From Galeopsis tetrahit (Eukaryota; Streptophyta; Magnoliopsida; Lamiales; Lamiaceae), in NCBI GenBank assembly GCA_963675135.1, contig OY776132.1, positions 1,984,001-2,048,000 on the forward strand: a stretch of DNA of 64,000 bases, read 5' to 3'. Positions within the stretch are counted from its first letter, which is position 1; each line of letters starts with the position of its first letter. Below are positions 1 to 11,562 of the stretch, piece after piece. The position numbers and the translations under genes are program-made. The notes under the pieces are model-generated. The model made no database searches, was not told the DNA's origin, and saw nothing but the letters and a program-made list of their open reading frames with translations.

Positions 1-1290
1 TGAAAAAAGCTTAGAAGAGGTTTCAAAAGAGTACTTGAAGGAACTCATTGACAGAAACCTCATTTTAGTTTCTAAGTTGAGGTGGGATGGAGAAGCAAAA
101 TGGTGCAAAATTCATAATCTATTGAGGGATGTATGCTTGAGAGAAGCACAAAAGCAAAAGTTCTTTTGCATAATAAGGAACGTCGTATTTGTATTGATCC
201 TGAAAACACAGTCGAGAAATATTCCCCTGAATTCCTTGATGTCATGGAATCTGTATCGCTCACCCGCTCTTTGCTTTATACAAAGCATTCACGTCGACAG
301 GAGATGGAAGATGCTACACTATCAGTTCTTTTTAGATTGCTGAAGGTATATTCATTTGTTGATGGAAGTAATCTCCTTGTCAAAGACTCTAGCAATGCAA
401 GCGAGCTAACTTGCGGTACCTTTCTCTGATATTTGAATCTCAGAATGCAGCAACAAGAATGCCTTCTTTGTGCTCTCGCCTTTGGAATCTACAGACACTT
501 AAGGTTGAGTATCAGCATTATTCTTCCCGCCTTTTAATTCCATCTGAAATTTGGAAGATGCCTTTACTTAAACATGTCATGTTCAACTTCAGTGCTCGGC
601 TACCAGATCCTCCGAGTGGGGAAGACAACTTTGTCTTGGAAAACATGCAGACACTCTCTGGTGTGATCAATTTCAAGTTTAGTGAAGAGGTGGTTAAGAG
701 AATTCCCAACATCAAAAAATTGAGAATCTTTTATGAAAGTGCTGGACTTGATGAGGATGTGTTGCCTGATTTCTGTCTTAACAATCTTGGTCGTTTGCAG
801 AAACTGGAGTACTTGAATCTTGCCGTTCATTACAATTCAGATGTTACAAGAATTAGGAGTTTGGTGAGCTTTCCACATTCCCTCAAGAAGTTGAGTTTAC
901 GTGGGACGAATCTCAGTTGGGAGGAGTTGACGATAAGTATAGGTTCATTGCCCCTTCTTCAATTTCTCAAAATGGGTTACAATGCATGCAGGGGAACCAA
1001 GTGGGAAACAGTTGAAGGGCACTTCTGCAGCCTCAGATTCTTGGAAATTCATCAATGTATTGATCTTCAATACTGGGAGACGGAGGATTGCACCCACTTT
1101 CCACGCCTTGAGTACCTTCATCTTTCTTCTCTGCCATATTTGAAGGGGATTCCTTTGAATATAGGAGACATACCAACGCTCAAGGGCATTGAAATAGCAT
1201 ACTGTAGAAAATCTGCTTTAGATTCTGCGAAAAGAATTAAAGAGGAGAAAGAGGAGAATGGGAATGAAGACCTTCGAGTCATAATTGATG
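1..1290 (+). pseudogene. CNL-type NLR, 3' part, frameshifted
   Basis: The window opens inside an NLR gene; the CC and most of the NB-ARC domain lie off the left edge. What remains is the end of NB-ARC, with the MHD-position motif (KIHN in place of KIHD) at about 107-118, and then the LRR domain to the phase-1 donor G|GTACGT at 1290/1291. Against the intact copy at 12319 two lesions are visible. About 37 bases are missing near 177, just after the QKFFC motif. Seven bases are missing near 397, before the ANLRYLSL motif. Each shifts the frame, so the reading frame is spread over all three plus frames (to about 177, 177-397, then 411-1298). The LRR part from 411 is otherwise open and well conserved. 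I infer a non-functional copy. The alternative, sequencing error, is unlikely because both lesions are multi-base deletions. Confidence 0.88.
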
Positions 1291-1435
1291 GTACGTAACA
1301 ACTAATTAACAACAATTTCTAAATCTCTAGTGTTTTTCCGTGTTGGATATAAATTTTAACAGCATAACTATTTTGTGCCCTCCAAAATTTAATTGCAAGC
1401 AATTGGTATATATCTCATGACTTATCTGTATGCAG

Positions 1436-1485
1436 ATATCATTTATGAGGTAGAAGATAAAGAAGACTCACAGGAAGAAGACTGA
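1436..1485 (+). other. acidic C-terminal tail exon of the 1-1290 NLR
   Basis: A polypyrimidine-poor but plausible acceptor (TATGCAG) at 1429-1435 joins in phase 1 to the donor at 1290. It gives a 16-residue tail (DIIYEVEDKEDSQEED) ending at TGA 1483-1485. The reading frame is kept only if the 145-bp intron is removed. The same exon recurs behind other copies in the array, which supports it as a real exon. No function is known for this tail; it is strongly acidic. Confidence 0.6.
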
Positions 1486-2000
1486 GTTGTCTCCGATGTA
1501 CACTGTAAGTCCATAACAACAAAACCTATTGAATCGTCTTCCTCTGTTCCAAATTGTGTCTCATATCCTATCCCAACTTTATCAGTACACATCATGTGTT
1601 TGTTTGTTATTACATTCTTCACACGTGTCACGTGTATTTGTGTAATTGAAGTAGCAAATGAAACACAGTTTAGAATAGAGGATCTCGTTTGTCCAAGATA
1701 ATTGCCAATGTCTTCCGATTTTCTTCTTTCAACGTGCCTACTTTACTACAAAATATGCAAATTAAACATGAGTGTAATAGATCATAAATGGGAACAGGAA
1801 ATGAAAAATAGTGTTAGCTGATTCTGCTTTCCTTAATGACAGTATGCGGCTTCTCTCAATTCAATATGCGTCTAAGATAGTGTTGGGCACCAGGAATACT
1901 CAAGCTCGACTCGTCTACCTTGCACCGAAGTTGCAGCTGAAGGAGAGCTTGCATTGTTCTATGACAAATTAACTACTGCAAATCTCTTAATGCAGAACCA
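1486..2000 (+). repeat. conserved 3' flank of the NLR unit, copy 1
   Basis: This flank recurs with small changes behind the NLR copies at 2941-3260, 5870-6300, 10347-11043 and 15102-15690. It includes the words CCAAATTGTGTCTCATATCC and GCCAATGTCTTC, and a block at 1810-1970 (TCTGCTTTCCTTAATGACAG and onward) that elsewhere looks protein-coding. It shows that whole gene-plus-flank units were duplicated. Here the coding-like block is frameshifted. Confidence 0.7.
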
Positions 2001-2273
2001 TGTATTGTGTGTATTGTGCTGGATATATACTAGCTATAGTACACTTACTAAGTTGTTTGTATTGTTAGCTATTTAATATTTTTGTTATATATATACTTCT
2101 GCTTTTAATTATAATCTGTATTTAAAGTTTATGGCCTTTGTGGGATACTGGGATGATTCTTTCCTCTTTTTTTTTGTTCAAGGTATTGCTTATGATGGTG
2201 TTAATTGTGGCTTCATCTTCATATATTGTCCTTTTTTTTTTTTTTAGTTTATGATATTTATAGTAACAAATTA

Positions 2274-2624
2274 GAATAGGCTCATTGCCCCTTCTTCAAG
2301 CTCTCAAACTAAACGCGGATGCTTGTGTGGGACCCGGATGGGAAACAATTGAAGGGCAGTTTTGCCACCTGATCAGAGTCTTGCAAATTTGGTCCTGTAA
2401 GGATCTGAAATACTGGGATACGGACAACGCCCACTTTCCACACCTTGAGCATCTTGTTCTTGAATCTTTACAAGAATTGGAGGAGATTCCTTCGAGTATA
2501 GGAGACATACCAACCCTCAAGTCTATTCGGATGGAATATTGTAAAAGATCTGCTGAAGATTCCGCAAAAAGAATAAAGGAGGAGCAAGAAAAGAATGCGA
2601 ACGAGGACCTTCAAGTTGTAATTG
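2274..2624 (+). pseudogene. NLR C-terminal LRR fragment
   Basis: Only the last LRRs of an NLR are present. The fragment starts abruptly at the IGSLPLLQ equivalent and runs through LKYWDTDNAHFP and IPSSIGDIPTLKSI to the conserved EDLQVVIG end, with a donor G|GTAAGG at 2624/2625. There is no upstream NB-ARC or CC, so this is a truncated duplicate. After the candidate acceptor at 2861 the acidic exon reads only EDE before a TAA, so its tail exon has also decayed. Confidence 0.85.
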
Positions 2625-3789
2625 GTAAGGACTCAACAACACATACACTATATCATTCTTCTTTAATTAGCACCAATTAATTTCCTGACTTGAACACATT
2701 TTTTACTTCAAGAACCATTTAGTCTTTTTGTGTTTATAAGTATATGATTTAGAACACCATTTGATTGCTGCATGGCTCTGCATTATTTTTTGCTAAAAAT
2801 ATAACTAGTTTGCATGTGCACTCCAAAATTAAATCTTGATCAATTGACATATCAGAATTCAGAAGATGAATAAGTCTACTCGGATCGGATGAAGAAGACT
2901 GGGAGGAAGAATATCAAGTTGTGTCAGATGTACTAAAAGGTAATAACAAAACCTGTTTTATCAATATTTGTATATGATGAAGTTGAATTCATCAGTATTA
3001 ACCACCACATTTACTTTATATATATTTCCATCACATGATTGTTGTCCCAAACCAAAATCGCCCTCCTCTGTTTCAAATTGCGTCTCATATCCTATCCACA
3101 TCATTACACATCATGTGTATTTGTGTAATTGGAGTTGCAAATGGAGCACAGTCTTGAATAGAGGATCTTGTTTGTCCAAGAAAATCGCCAATGTCTTTGG
3201 ATTTTCTTCTCTAGACATTCCTACTTTACTACAAAATATACAAAAGATGAGTGTAATAAATGGGAACGAAAACCATTATGTGTCAAAGAATTATATTTTC
3301 GTCACAAAATTGGTCGTAAAAAATTAAATTAAAAAAAGTTTCGCAAACCCGTCGCAATAAAATAAATTTAAAAAAATCGTCACAAAATCCGTCTCAAATT
3401 TGAGACTAATTGTAAAACAGTAGCAAATTGCAACGACCTACAAAACCGCAAATTCTATTAACTTTGTCCATCTGACCATTTCCGTCGCAAAACTCTGTGT
3501 TTTTTGTAGTGACAAGGATATGTGATATGGACAATTTTAGGAAATTACTTATACTGCCTCTATTCAACATACACATTTCTGGAAAAAATAAATATACAGA
3601 GAATATATCTCTGCTGTGCAATATACGTGGTCTCCAAAGACAAGAGAAAAACTAACGAATATTAATAGTAAACGCATGTATAATGGAACATGTTAGGTTC
3701 AACTAATTAATTATATGATCATTAGGCTAGGCAGCTGGTTTTAAGAAATTAATGACCAAATCATACAGAGAAAACAGAGTTTTTGTTAG
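2625..3789 (+). repeat. NLR 3' flank copy 2 and conserved 5' block
   Basis: 2850-3260 repeats the 3' flank seen behind the other NLR copies. 3284-3511 is a CACTA-type transposon end (separate entry). 3648-3789 is a 5' block shared with 7490-7698 and 12110-12318, with the shared words GTAAACGCATGT, GGTTCAACTAATTAATTA and GCAGCTGG. It ends directly at the ATG of the next gene and probably holds the core promoter and 5' UTR. I see no clear TATA element that I would place. Confidence 0.55.
3284..3511. mobile_element. CACTA-type transposon end (non-autonomous relic)
   Basis: The right edge TTTTTTGTAGTG (ending 3511) is the reverse complement of the CACTACAAAAAA terminus typical of plant CACTA elements. 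Inside it, CGTCACAAAA and CGTCGCAA words repeat like CACTA subterminal repeats. No transposase is present and I could not fix a left terminus. Confidence 0.5.
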
Positions 3790-5511
3790 ATGGCAGCATA
3801 TGCAGCTCTGCTTTCTCTGTTCCACACCTTAAATCACATCAAGACTCACCCTCGCCCTCCCATTTCTATCGACCAATCTCAGGTGGAATCTCTCACCCAA
3901 AACCTCACTTTTTTGCAACATTTTCTTGAACGTTATCCCACCTACCAAGACGACGACTTGGAGAGCCGCATCATTGCTGCAGCTTATGCAGCTGAAGATG
4001 TAATGGAAACCCATATAGTCGATCAAATTCACGCTCGAGCAAACATCACTGATGTTGACTTTCCTCAAGGCAGGATGAAGAAAAAGAGGAAGAAGATCAA
4101 GGGAGCCACAAGTTCCGCTGACGTGTATGGAGGTCTAAAGATAGTGATAAAAGAGATGGATTTGATCAGGACAGAGGTAATGCACATCATCCAACACAAT
4201 ATCATGATCATTAGAAACCAAGATCATGATACTGCTTCAGGGAGACCTTCTTCCACGTTGCAGAGCAGCACCACGCCGGTGTTTGATGATGCCATGATTT
4301 ACAAAGTTTTGGATAAGCTCGTCGCACAACAAACCGATCTCCACATCATCCCCATTGTTGGAATGGGTGGAATTGGTAAGACCACACTTACTAAATATAT
4401 TTTCTCAGAACCACTTATTGTTCAACACTTTGATACTCTGGCTTGGGTTACTATTTCACAAGATTATACTAGGAGAAATATTTTACAACTTCTTTTTCAA
4501 GAGCTCAAAGGAAGCAATTATGTTTCGAGTGAGATGAGTGAAGATGAAATAGGATTAATTTTATACCAACATTTATGTGGTAGAAGGTATTTGATTGTGA
4601 TGGATGACATATGGAGTGTCGAGGCCTGGTATAAAATTAAGTCCTACTTCCCTAATGACAACAATGGAAGTAGAATCATGATAACCACTAGGCTATCAAA
4701 TTTGGCTTTCCAATTAGGAGGTCATCAAGTATTTCAAATGCAATTTCTAGATGAGGGTAAGAGTTGGGACTTGCTTTGCGAAATTGTGTTTGGCAAACTA
4801 GATTGCCCAATTGAATTAGAAAACGTTGGAAAGCAAATTGCAAGAAAATGTAGAGGGCTTCCTTTGTCAATATGTGTGATTGGAGGACTTTTAAGAAAAT
4901 CCAACATGACACAAACATATTGGATGTATACTTTAGACAATCTAAGTTGCATAATTAATTTGGAGAACGATGAATATACCTTACGAATATTGCGCACAAG
5001 CTATAAGGAGTTGCAAATGCATCTAAAGCCATGTTTTTTGTACATGGGAATTTTTCCTGAAGATGAGGATATCAAAACATCAATGCTCATCAGATTGTGG
5101 GTTGCGGAAGGAATTCTGAGACCAATAGATGACAAAATCTTAGAAGAGGTTGCGAAAGAGTACTTGAAGGAACTCGTTGACAGAAACCTCATTTTAGTTG
5201 CGAACTTGCGGTGGGATGGAGAAGTTAAAGTGTGCAAAATTCATGATCTGTTGAGGGATGTATGCTTGAGAGAAGCACAAATGCAAAAGTTCTTTTGCGT
5301 ACTAAGGCAGCAGAAAGAATACGTTCCACAAGGCATAAATTTGGAACGCCGTATTTGTATTAATCCTGAAAAAGCAGTCAATCAATATTCCCCTGAATTC
5401 CTCGATGGTGTGGAATCTGCGTCACTCAACCGCTCTTTCCTTCATACAACAGAAGCCTATTCAAGTGGGTATCCAATTTATTTTGTTATTGTAGTATCAC
5501 AATTTTGTTAA
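3790..5511 (+). CDS. CC-NB-ARC protein lacking LRR (truncated NLR)
   Basis: Single open frame of 573 residues. The N-terminus is an Rx-type coiled coil (MAAYAALLSLFHTLNHIK) with an AEDVMETHIVDQI helix near residue 65-80. NB-ARC follows with P-loop GMGGIGKTT at 191-199, kinase-2 LIVMDDIW at 268-275, RNBS-B NGSRIMITTR, GLPL at 356-359, RNBS-D CFLYMGIFPED near 415 and IHD in the MHD position at 484-486. All nucleotide-binding motifs are intact. Homology to the sister genes stops near 5463. The frame then runs into unrelated sequence and ends with a hydrophobic tail (PIYFVIVVSQFC). The LRR (about 300 residues in sisters) is gone. It could still make a CN-type protein acting as a helper, decoy or dominant-negative partner, or it may simply be a decaying gene. 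Confidence 0.8.
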   Translation: MAAYAALLSLFHTLNHIKTHPRPPISIDQSQVESLTQNLTFLQHFLERYPTYQDDDLESRIIAAAYAAEDVMETHIVDQIHARANITDVDFPQGRMKKKRKKIKGATSSADVYGGLKIVIKEMDLIRTEVMHIIQHNIMIIRNQDHDTASGRPSSTLQSSTTPVFDDAMIYKVLDKLVAQQTDLHIIPIVGMGGIGKTTLTKYIFSEPLIVQHFDTLAWVTISQDYTRRNILQLLFQELKGSNYVSSEMSEDEIGLILYQHLCGRRYLIVMDDIWSVEAWYKIKSYFPNDNNGSRIMITTRLSNLAFQLGGHQVFQMQFLDEGKSWDLLCEIVFGKLDCPIELENVGKQIARKCRGLPLSICVIGGLLRKSNMTQTYWMYTLDNLSCIINLENDEYTLRILRTSYKELQMHLKPCFLYMGIFPEDEDIKTSMLIRLWVAEGILRPIDDKILEEVAKEYLKELVDRNLILVANLRWDGEVKVCKIHDLLRDVCLREAQMQKFFCVLRQQKEYVPQGINLERRICINPEKAVNQYSPEFLDGVESASLNRSFLHTTEAYSSGYPIYFVIVVSQFC

Positions 5512-5869
5512 TACAGTATTGCAAAGAAAAAACAAACGCACATTATTATTAGATTTATCAAAATCACAAACCATCCCTCTGTCTGTTATAGCTTCTCATT
5601 TTGTCATTTTAGTTCATCTGTTTATAAACTTCTCATACTCTTTTTGACAAATTAAATATCTTTTAATTTTTTATTTTTACACTTCACTTTATTTCTTACT
5701 TTTTCTCTCTCTCAATGACATCATTTGTACTATATCTATAATTTAATCACTTTTCTTTTTCACTCTACAATTATTTTTCCAATTACTTATTTATATACTT
5801 TTCGTTTATGGGGAAGAAGAAGATGAAGAAGACTCACAGGAGGAGGAGGAAGAGGAAGAAGAAGATTGA
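5512..5869 (+). other. LRR-replacing segment and acidic tail exon relic
   Basis: About 350 bp of unrelated AT-rich sequence stands where the LRR should be. It includes CCCTCTGTCTGTTATAGCTT, which resembles the end of a Stowaway-type MITE. Homology to the unit returns at about 5810, where an acidic exon can be read (GAA GAT GAA GAA GAC TCA CAG GAG ...) ending at TGA 5867-5869. Because the LRR exon is missing, this tail is stranded. Confidence 0.5.
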
Positions 5870-7489
5870 GTTGTGTCGGATATACATTGTAAGTCAGTAA
5901 CAACAAAACATATTGAATCGTCTTCCTCTGTTCCAAATTGTCTCATATCCTATCCCAACTTTATCAGTAACACATCATGTGTTTGTTTGTAATTACATTC
6001 TTTACACACGTGTATTTGTGTAATTGGAGTAGAAAATGGAGCACAGTTTTGAATAGATGATCTCGTTTGTCCAAGATAATTGCCAATGTCTTCCGATTTT
6101 CTTCTTTCAACGTACCCACTTTACTACAAAATATGCAAAACATGAGTGTAATAAATCATAAATGGGAACATGAAATGAAAAATAGTGTTAGCTGATTCTG
6201 CTTTCCTTAATAAATCTTTACTTGAAGATTTTGGCCTTTCTGGGATGTGATTCTTTCCTCTCTTTCTTTTGTTCAAGGTATTGCTTAGGATGGTGTTAAT
6301 TGTGGCTTCATCTTCATATATTGTTTTTTTTTTTTTTTTTGTAGTTGATGATATTTATAGTAACATATAAGTGTCTCATCTTGAGTAAAATGTCGGACTT
6401 CCACCTTACTCGCTAGGAAAGTAAACGAGGCAGGGCGGGACGGGAAGCCTATCTTCGTCCCGTCTCCGCAAAGAAAACGGGATTTTCCCTTCTCGTGATA
6501 TTTTAATTTGTAGTAACAAATAAATACCCATGCTCCAGTATTTTACAATTATGAATTCAGCAAGGCCATACACCAATTTTAAATTCAACCTAGCCATACA
6601 CCAATTTTAAATTCAACCTAGCCAGGTTGAGTTCACCCACCATTAAATACCACAACCCACCCTCTCACACACAACTTTTCCATTTTTAAACTAGTTGTGA
6701 ATTATTTTGTACGAATTATATTGACAAAACTCGATTTTTATACGAACATAAGTGGAAATTGCGAGGTTTTGCAATAGTGTTTAGACACTAATGTTTTGAT
6801 TGTCATGGATGACATGTGGAGTATTGACGCATATAGAAGTTGAAGAAGACTCGGAGGAAGAAAATTGAGTTGACTCCAGTAAAGAAGATGAAGTTGTGTC
6901 AGATGTATAAGGTAATAGCAAAACCTGTTTTATCAGTATTCTTCATTTATCTCTTATCTCTTACTAAGTATGATAAAGGGGAATTGGTCATTTTTCATCA
7001 CCACAATTATTTTATATTCAATTTACGATCTTTTTTGTCCAATTTACATATTGTTGACCCTTTTTTGTCCAAATTTTGAAAAGTGGACACCTGGGACATA
7101 AACTGAAAATATAAATACTTAAAAATTGAAACTGGATTAGGCTTATAAGAAAGATACAGTACCTAAAAATCTGTACTTGACAATTTTGGCCTTTGTGGGA
7201 TGTGATTCTTTTTTTTGTTCAAAGTATTGCTTGCTGTTGTGGCTTGATCTTCTGAGTATTGTCTTTTTATTCAGTTCATGAAATTCATAGTAGCAAAGAA
7301 GTGTCTCATCTTCAGTAAAATCACCGGGGTTCCATCTTTGTAGTTTGGACTGTCAACGAGGCGGGACGGAGACGGGAGGCTTTCCCCATCCCCATGAAGT
7401 AAACGAGGATTTTTTATACAGAGAATATATCTCTACTCTTCAATGTATGTGGTCAACAAAATATTCAAAATTTTAGAAGGGAAGACAAA
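5870..7489 (+). repeat. NLR 3' flank copy 3 and spacer; no gene
   Basis: 5880-6235 repeats the NLR 3' flank. 6365-6785 is a dispersed repeat also found at 11046-11475, recognisable by AGGCAGGGCGGGACGGGAAG, GAATTCAGCAAGGCCA and TTTTTAAACTAGTTGTGAA. 7300-7420 carries a weaker copy of its GC-rich core. A partial tail-exon-like stretch lies at 6835-6925. No credible open gene is present. Confidence 0.5.
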
Positions 7490-7698
7490 AAATACTAACA
7501 AATATTAATAGTAAACGCATGTTTAATGGAACAAGTCAGGTTCAACTAATTAATTATAAAGAATAAAAAATAAACCAATATCATGACAATAGCATACCTT
7601 ATTATATCATTAGGCAGCTGGATTTCAGAAATGAATGACCAGATCATACATACATTTCTGCAACTTCATACACAGAATTGAAAAAGAGTTTTTGTGAG
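7490..7698 (+). promoter_or_regulatory. conserved 5' flank of NLR unit
   Basis: This block matches 3648-3789 and 12110-12318 almost base for base in patches (GTAAACGCATGT, GGTTCAACTAATTAATTATA, GGCAGCTGG, GACCAGATCATAC) and runs to the conserved ATGGCAGC start. Retention upstream of three copies suggests shared promoter and 5' leader sequence. No individual cis-element is claimed. Confidence 0.4.
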
Positions 7699-10346
7699 AT
7701 GGCAGCTTATGCAGCTCTGCTTTCTCTCTTCCACACCTTAAATCACATTAAGAGTCACCCTTCCCCTCCTATTTCTCTCCACCAAAATCAAGTGGAATCT
7801 CTAAGCCACAATCTCACTTTCTTGCAGGATTTTCTTGAACGTTATCCCACATACGAAGACGACGACTTGGAGAGACGCATCACTGCAGCAGCTTATGCAG
7901 CTGAAGACGTAATTGAAACCCATATTGTGGATCAAATTCATCATGCTACATCCACAAGTGATGATGGCGTTGACTTTATGGAGATCTAGAGAGAGTCATA
8001 CAAGTCATGGATTTCATCAGGAGAGACGTGGTGGAGATCATCCAACTGAACATCATGAGATCCCAAGATGAAGATCTGCAAACAAATTCCTCAATACATT
8101 TACGCTAAACCACTTATTCTAGAACACTTTGACACTCTTGCTTGGGTTACAATTTCACAACAGTATACTAGGAGAAATATTTTACTACTTCTTTGTCAAG
8201 AGCTCAAAGTGAGCAATACTGTTTTGAGTGAAGATGAAATAGGACTTGTTTTATACCAACATTTATGTGGTAGAAGGTATTTTATTGTGATGGATGACAT
8301 GTGGAGTATTGATGCTTGGGATAAAGTTAGGTTCTTCTTTCCGGATAACAACAATGGAAGTAGAATCATGGTAACCACTAGGCTGTCAAATTTGGCTTTT
8401 CAATTGAGTGGTTGTCACGTCATTCAAATGCAATTTCTAGATGAGGATAAGAGCTGGGGTTTGCTTTGCGAAATTGTGTTTGGCAAACTAGATTGCCCGA
8501 TTGAATTGGAGAACGTTGGAAAGGAGATTGCAAGAAAATGTAGAGGGCTTCCTTTGTCAATAGGTGTGATTGGAGGGCTTTTAAGAAAATCCAACATGAC
8601 ACAAACATATTGGATGCATACTTTACAGAATCTAAGTTTCATCATTAATTTTGAGAAGGATGAATATACCTTACGAATATTGGGCACAAGCTATAAGGAG
8701 TTGCAAATGCATCTAAAGCCATGTTTTTTGTACATGAGAATTTTTCCTGAAGATGAGGATATCAAAACGTCAATGCTCATCAGATTGTGGGTTGCTGAAG
8801 GAATTCTGAGACCAGTTGATGATAAAAGTTTAGAAGAAGTTGCGAAGGAGTACTTGAAGGAACTCATTGACAGAAACCTCGTTTTAGTTTCTGAATTGCG
8901 GTGGGATGGAGAAGCAAAAGTGTGCAAAATTCATGATGTGTTGAGGGATGTATGCTTGAGAGAAGCACAAAAGCAAAAGTTCTTTTGTGTACTGAGGCAG
9001 CAGAAAGACCACACTCCACAAGACATAAATATGGAACGCCGTATTTGTATTAATCCTGAAAACGCATTCAAGAAATATTCCTCGGAATTCCTCGTTTCCT
9101 TGGAATCTGCGTCACTCACCCGCTCTTTCCTTTATACAATGCATGCAGATTCGCATATGGATGAGGCTTCACCGTCACTTCATTTTAGATTGCTGAGGGT
9201 ATATTCAACAGTTGTGACATCTGATTTCTTTTACACTTACTCCGACAATGCTATTTTCGAGCAAGCTAACTTGCGTTACCTTTCTCTAGAATTTCATTCT
9301 CAGAATGCAGAAAGTAGAATGCTTTACTTGTGCTCTCTCCTTTGGAATATACAGACACTTAAGGTTGACGGTTTGTATTTCCTCGAGCCTACATCTGAAA
9401 TATGGAAGATGCCTCTGCTTAGACATGTCATGTTGGAGAGACTTGCACTCCTTGATCCTCCCGACGGGGAAGACAAGTTTGTCTTGGAAAACTTACAAAC
9501 ACTTTCATGTATAATAAATTTCAAGTTTAGTGAAGAGGTGGTTAAGAGAATACCTAATATCAAAAAATTGGAACTCATATATGAAAGTGGTGGACTTGAT
9601 GAGAAAGAATTGCCTGATTTCTGTCTCCACAATCTTGGTAGTCTTCAAAAACTGGAATCCTTGAGTCTTGAAGTTGACAATTGTGCTCTTGAAAATGTTA
9701 GGAGGGCTTTAGTGAGCTTTCCATATTCCCTCAAGAAGTTGAGTTTAAGTGGAACCAGGCTGAGTTGGGAGGAGTTGACGATAAGGATAGGTTCATTGCC
9801 CCTTCTTCAATTTCTCGTGCTAGATGTGACTGCTTGTGTTGGACCCAAGTGGAAAACAGCTGAAGGGCAGTTCTGCAGCCTCAAAGTCCTACAAATTTCG
9901 TACTGTGATCTGAAATACTGGGATACGGACAACGCCCACTTTCCACGCCTTGAGCACCTTGATCTTCGATTTTTAGTAAAACTAGGGGGCATTCCCTCAT
10001 GTATAGGAGACATACCAACTCTCAAGTTAATTCGGTTGGAATATTGTAATAGATTTGCTGCGGATTCCGCAAAAAGAATAAAGGAGGAGCAAGAAGAGAA
10101 TGGGAACGAGGACCTTCAAGTTGTAATTGGTAAGAACTCGACAACCCACAACATATATAATTAATCTTCCTTTCTCCCTATATTTTTTCTGTAAACACCA
10201 TTTGATTATTGCATGGATCTGCATTATTTTTTGTTAACAACATCACTATTAATTCGAGCCATTAAACCTTCATTTTCCTGTGCACTCAGAGGAAGAAGAT
10301 GGAATTGACTCAAGTGAAGAAGATCAAGTTGTCTCAGATGTATATG
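7699..10346 (+). pseudogene. CNL-type NLR without P-loop
   Basis: The start ATG is at 7699 (MAAYAALL, as in the sisters). The CC domain is open to about 7975, where one base is missing relative to 12319 (GACTTTATGG against GACTTGTATGG). This causes a TAG at 7987-7989 after 96 residues. About 158 bp are then missing near 8096, removing the linker and the whole Walker A P-loop. The two losses sum to a multiple of three, so the original frame returns. From about 8097 to 10129 the rest of NB-ARC (FIVMDDMW at 8281, GLPL, RNBS-D, KVCKIHD) and all LRRs are open and well conserved. Donor G|GTAAGA at 10129/10130 joins acceptor CACTCAG to an acidic exon 10290-10346 (EEEDGIDSSEEDQVVSDVY), itself ending in a possible further donor. 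Without the P-loop it cannot bind nucleotide normally. I call it a pseudogene; a short CC peptide could still be made. Confidence 0.87.
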
Positions 10347-11043
10347 GTAATAACAAAACCTGTTTTATCAATATTCTTCATTTATCTCTTATCTCATGCG
10401 TTTCTTCAGTTTTCTTCCTAAGCACAACAACTAGTATATATGTTGTGTAAATGATATCCAAGAATAGGACTAGTCACCAACTTTCCTTCTCTTTTCCATC
10501 ACATGATTGTCGACCCAAACCAAAATCGCCTTCCTGTGTTCCAAATTGCATCTCATATCCTATCCCAACTTTATCAATACACGTGTCACGTGTAGTTGTG
10601 TAATTGGAGTAGCAAATGGAGCACAGTTTTGAATAGATCTAGGATCTCGTTTGTGCAAGAAATTGCCAATGTCTTTGGATTTTCTTCTTTTCAACATGCC
10701 TTCTTTACTACTACAATTTATACAAAACATGAGTGTAATGAATCATATATGGGAACAAAAAATGAATAATATATATATAGTGTTAGCTGATGATTCTGCT
10801 TTCCTTAATGACAGTATGCTTCTCTCAATTCAATATGCATCTAAGATAGCATCGGGCATCGAGGAAAATCAAGCTCGCACGACTCCTCTGCCTTGCACTA
10901 AAGTTGCAGCTGAAGGAGAGCTTACATGGTTCTTGGACAAAGATGCTAGCTGCTGCAAAACTCTAAATCTCTTGCATTTATGTGTGTGTATTGTGCTTGA
11001 TATATACATGCTAGTACCCTTATTAAGTTATTTGTATTGTTAG
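10347..11043 (+). repeat. NLR 3' flank copy 4 with a coding-like block
   Basis: This is the shared 3' flank. At about 10795-10960 it reads openly as AFLNDSMLLSIQYASKIAS, then a PLPCTKVAAEGELTWFLDKD segment. The second segment matches 11563-11755 at protein level (PVPCTEV, then ADGEFTWILDKDA after a stop). I do not recognise the family. The frame is open from 10651 to 11043, but the upstream part is flank sequence, so I do not call it a gene. Confidence 0.45.
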
Positions 11044-11045
11044 TT

Positions 11046-11475
11046 ATTCATCTTGAATAAAAAGTCGGGCTTCCACCTTACTCGCTAAGAATGTAAATGA
11101 GGCAGGGCGGGACGGGAAGCCTATCTTCCTCCCCGTCTCCACAAAGTACAGGATTCTCCTGTCTCATGATATTTATAATAACAAATAAATATCCATGCTC
11201 CAGTATTTTACAATTATGAATTCAGCAAGGCCACAGTTAAATTCACCACAGTTTGAGTTCACACCTCAATTTTGAGTTCACCCAGGATTAAATATCACAA
11301 CTACCCTTCCCCACTTATCCACCCTCTCACACACCCTATTTCCCTTCCCTCATTCAAACTTTTCCATTTTTAAACTAGTTGTGAACGATTTTGTACGAAT
11401 TACATTGACAAAACTGGATTTTTATACAAACATAAGTGGAAATCGCGAAGTTTTACAACAGTGTTGAACTCAACA
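11046..11475. repeat. dispersed repeat, second copy of 6365-6785
   Basis: The order of words is the same as at 6365-6785: CTTCCACCTTACTCGCTA, AGGCAGGGCGGGACGGGAAG, GAATTCAGCAAGGCCA, TTTTTAAACTAGTTGTGAA, then a TACAAACATAAGTGGAAATCGCG-like stretch. No ORF and no terminal repeats were found. It may have been carried along with the NLR duplications. Confidence 0.5.
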
Positions 11476-11562
11476 CTAATTCGTCGAGGAAAAGAAAAAA
11501 CTCTTATGGTTCCAAAACTGAATCTTGATCAATAGACTTATCAAAGCAACAATACGAGGATC

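Noticed and set aside
6406..6597. minus-strand 63-codon frame in the dispersed repeat
   Set aside because: Not conserved in the second copy of the repeat at 11046-11475.
10651..11043. 130-codon plus-strand frame as a stand-alone gene
   Set aside because: Its first half is the generic NLR 3' flank, and the homologous region in other copies is frameshifted. Only the middle block looks coding, so it is reported as a module, not a gene.
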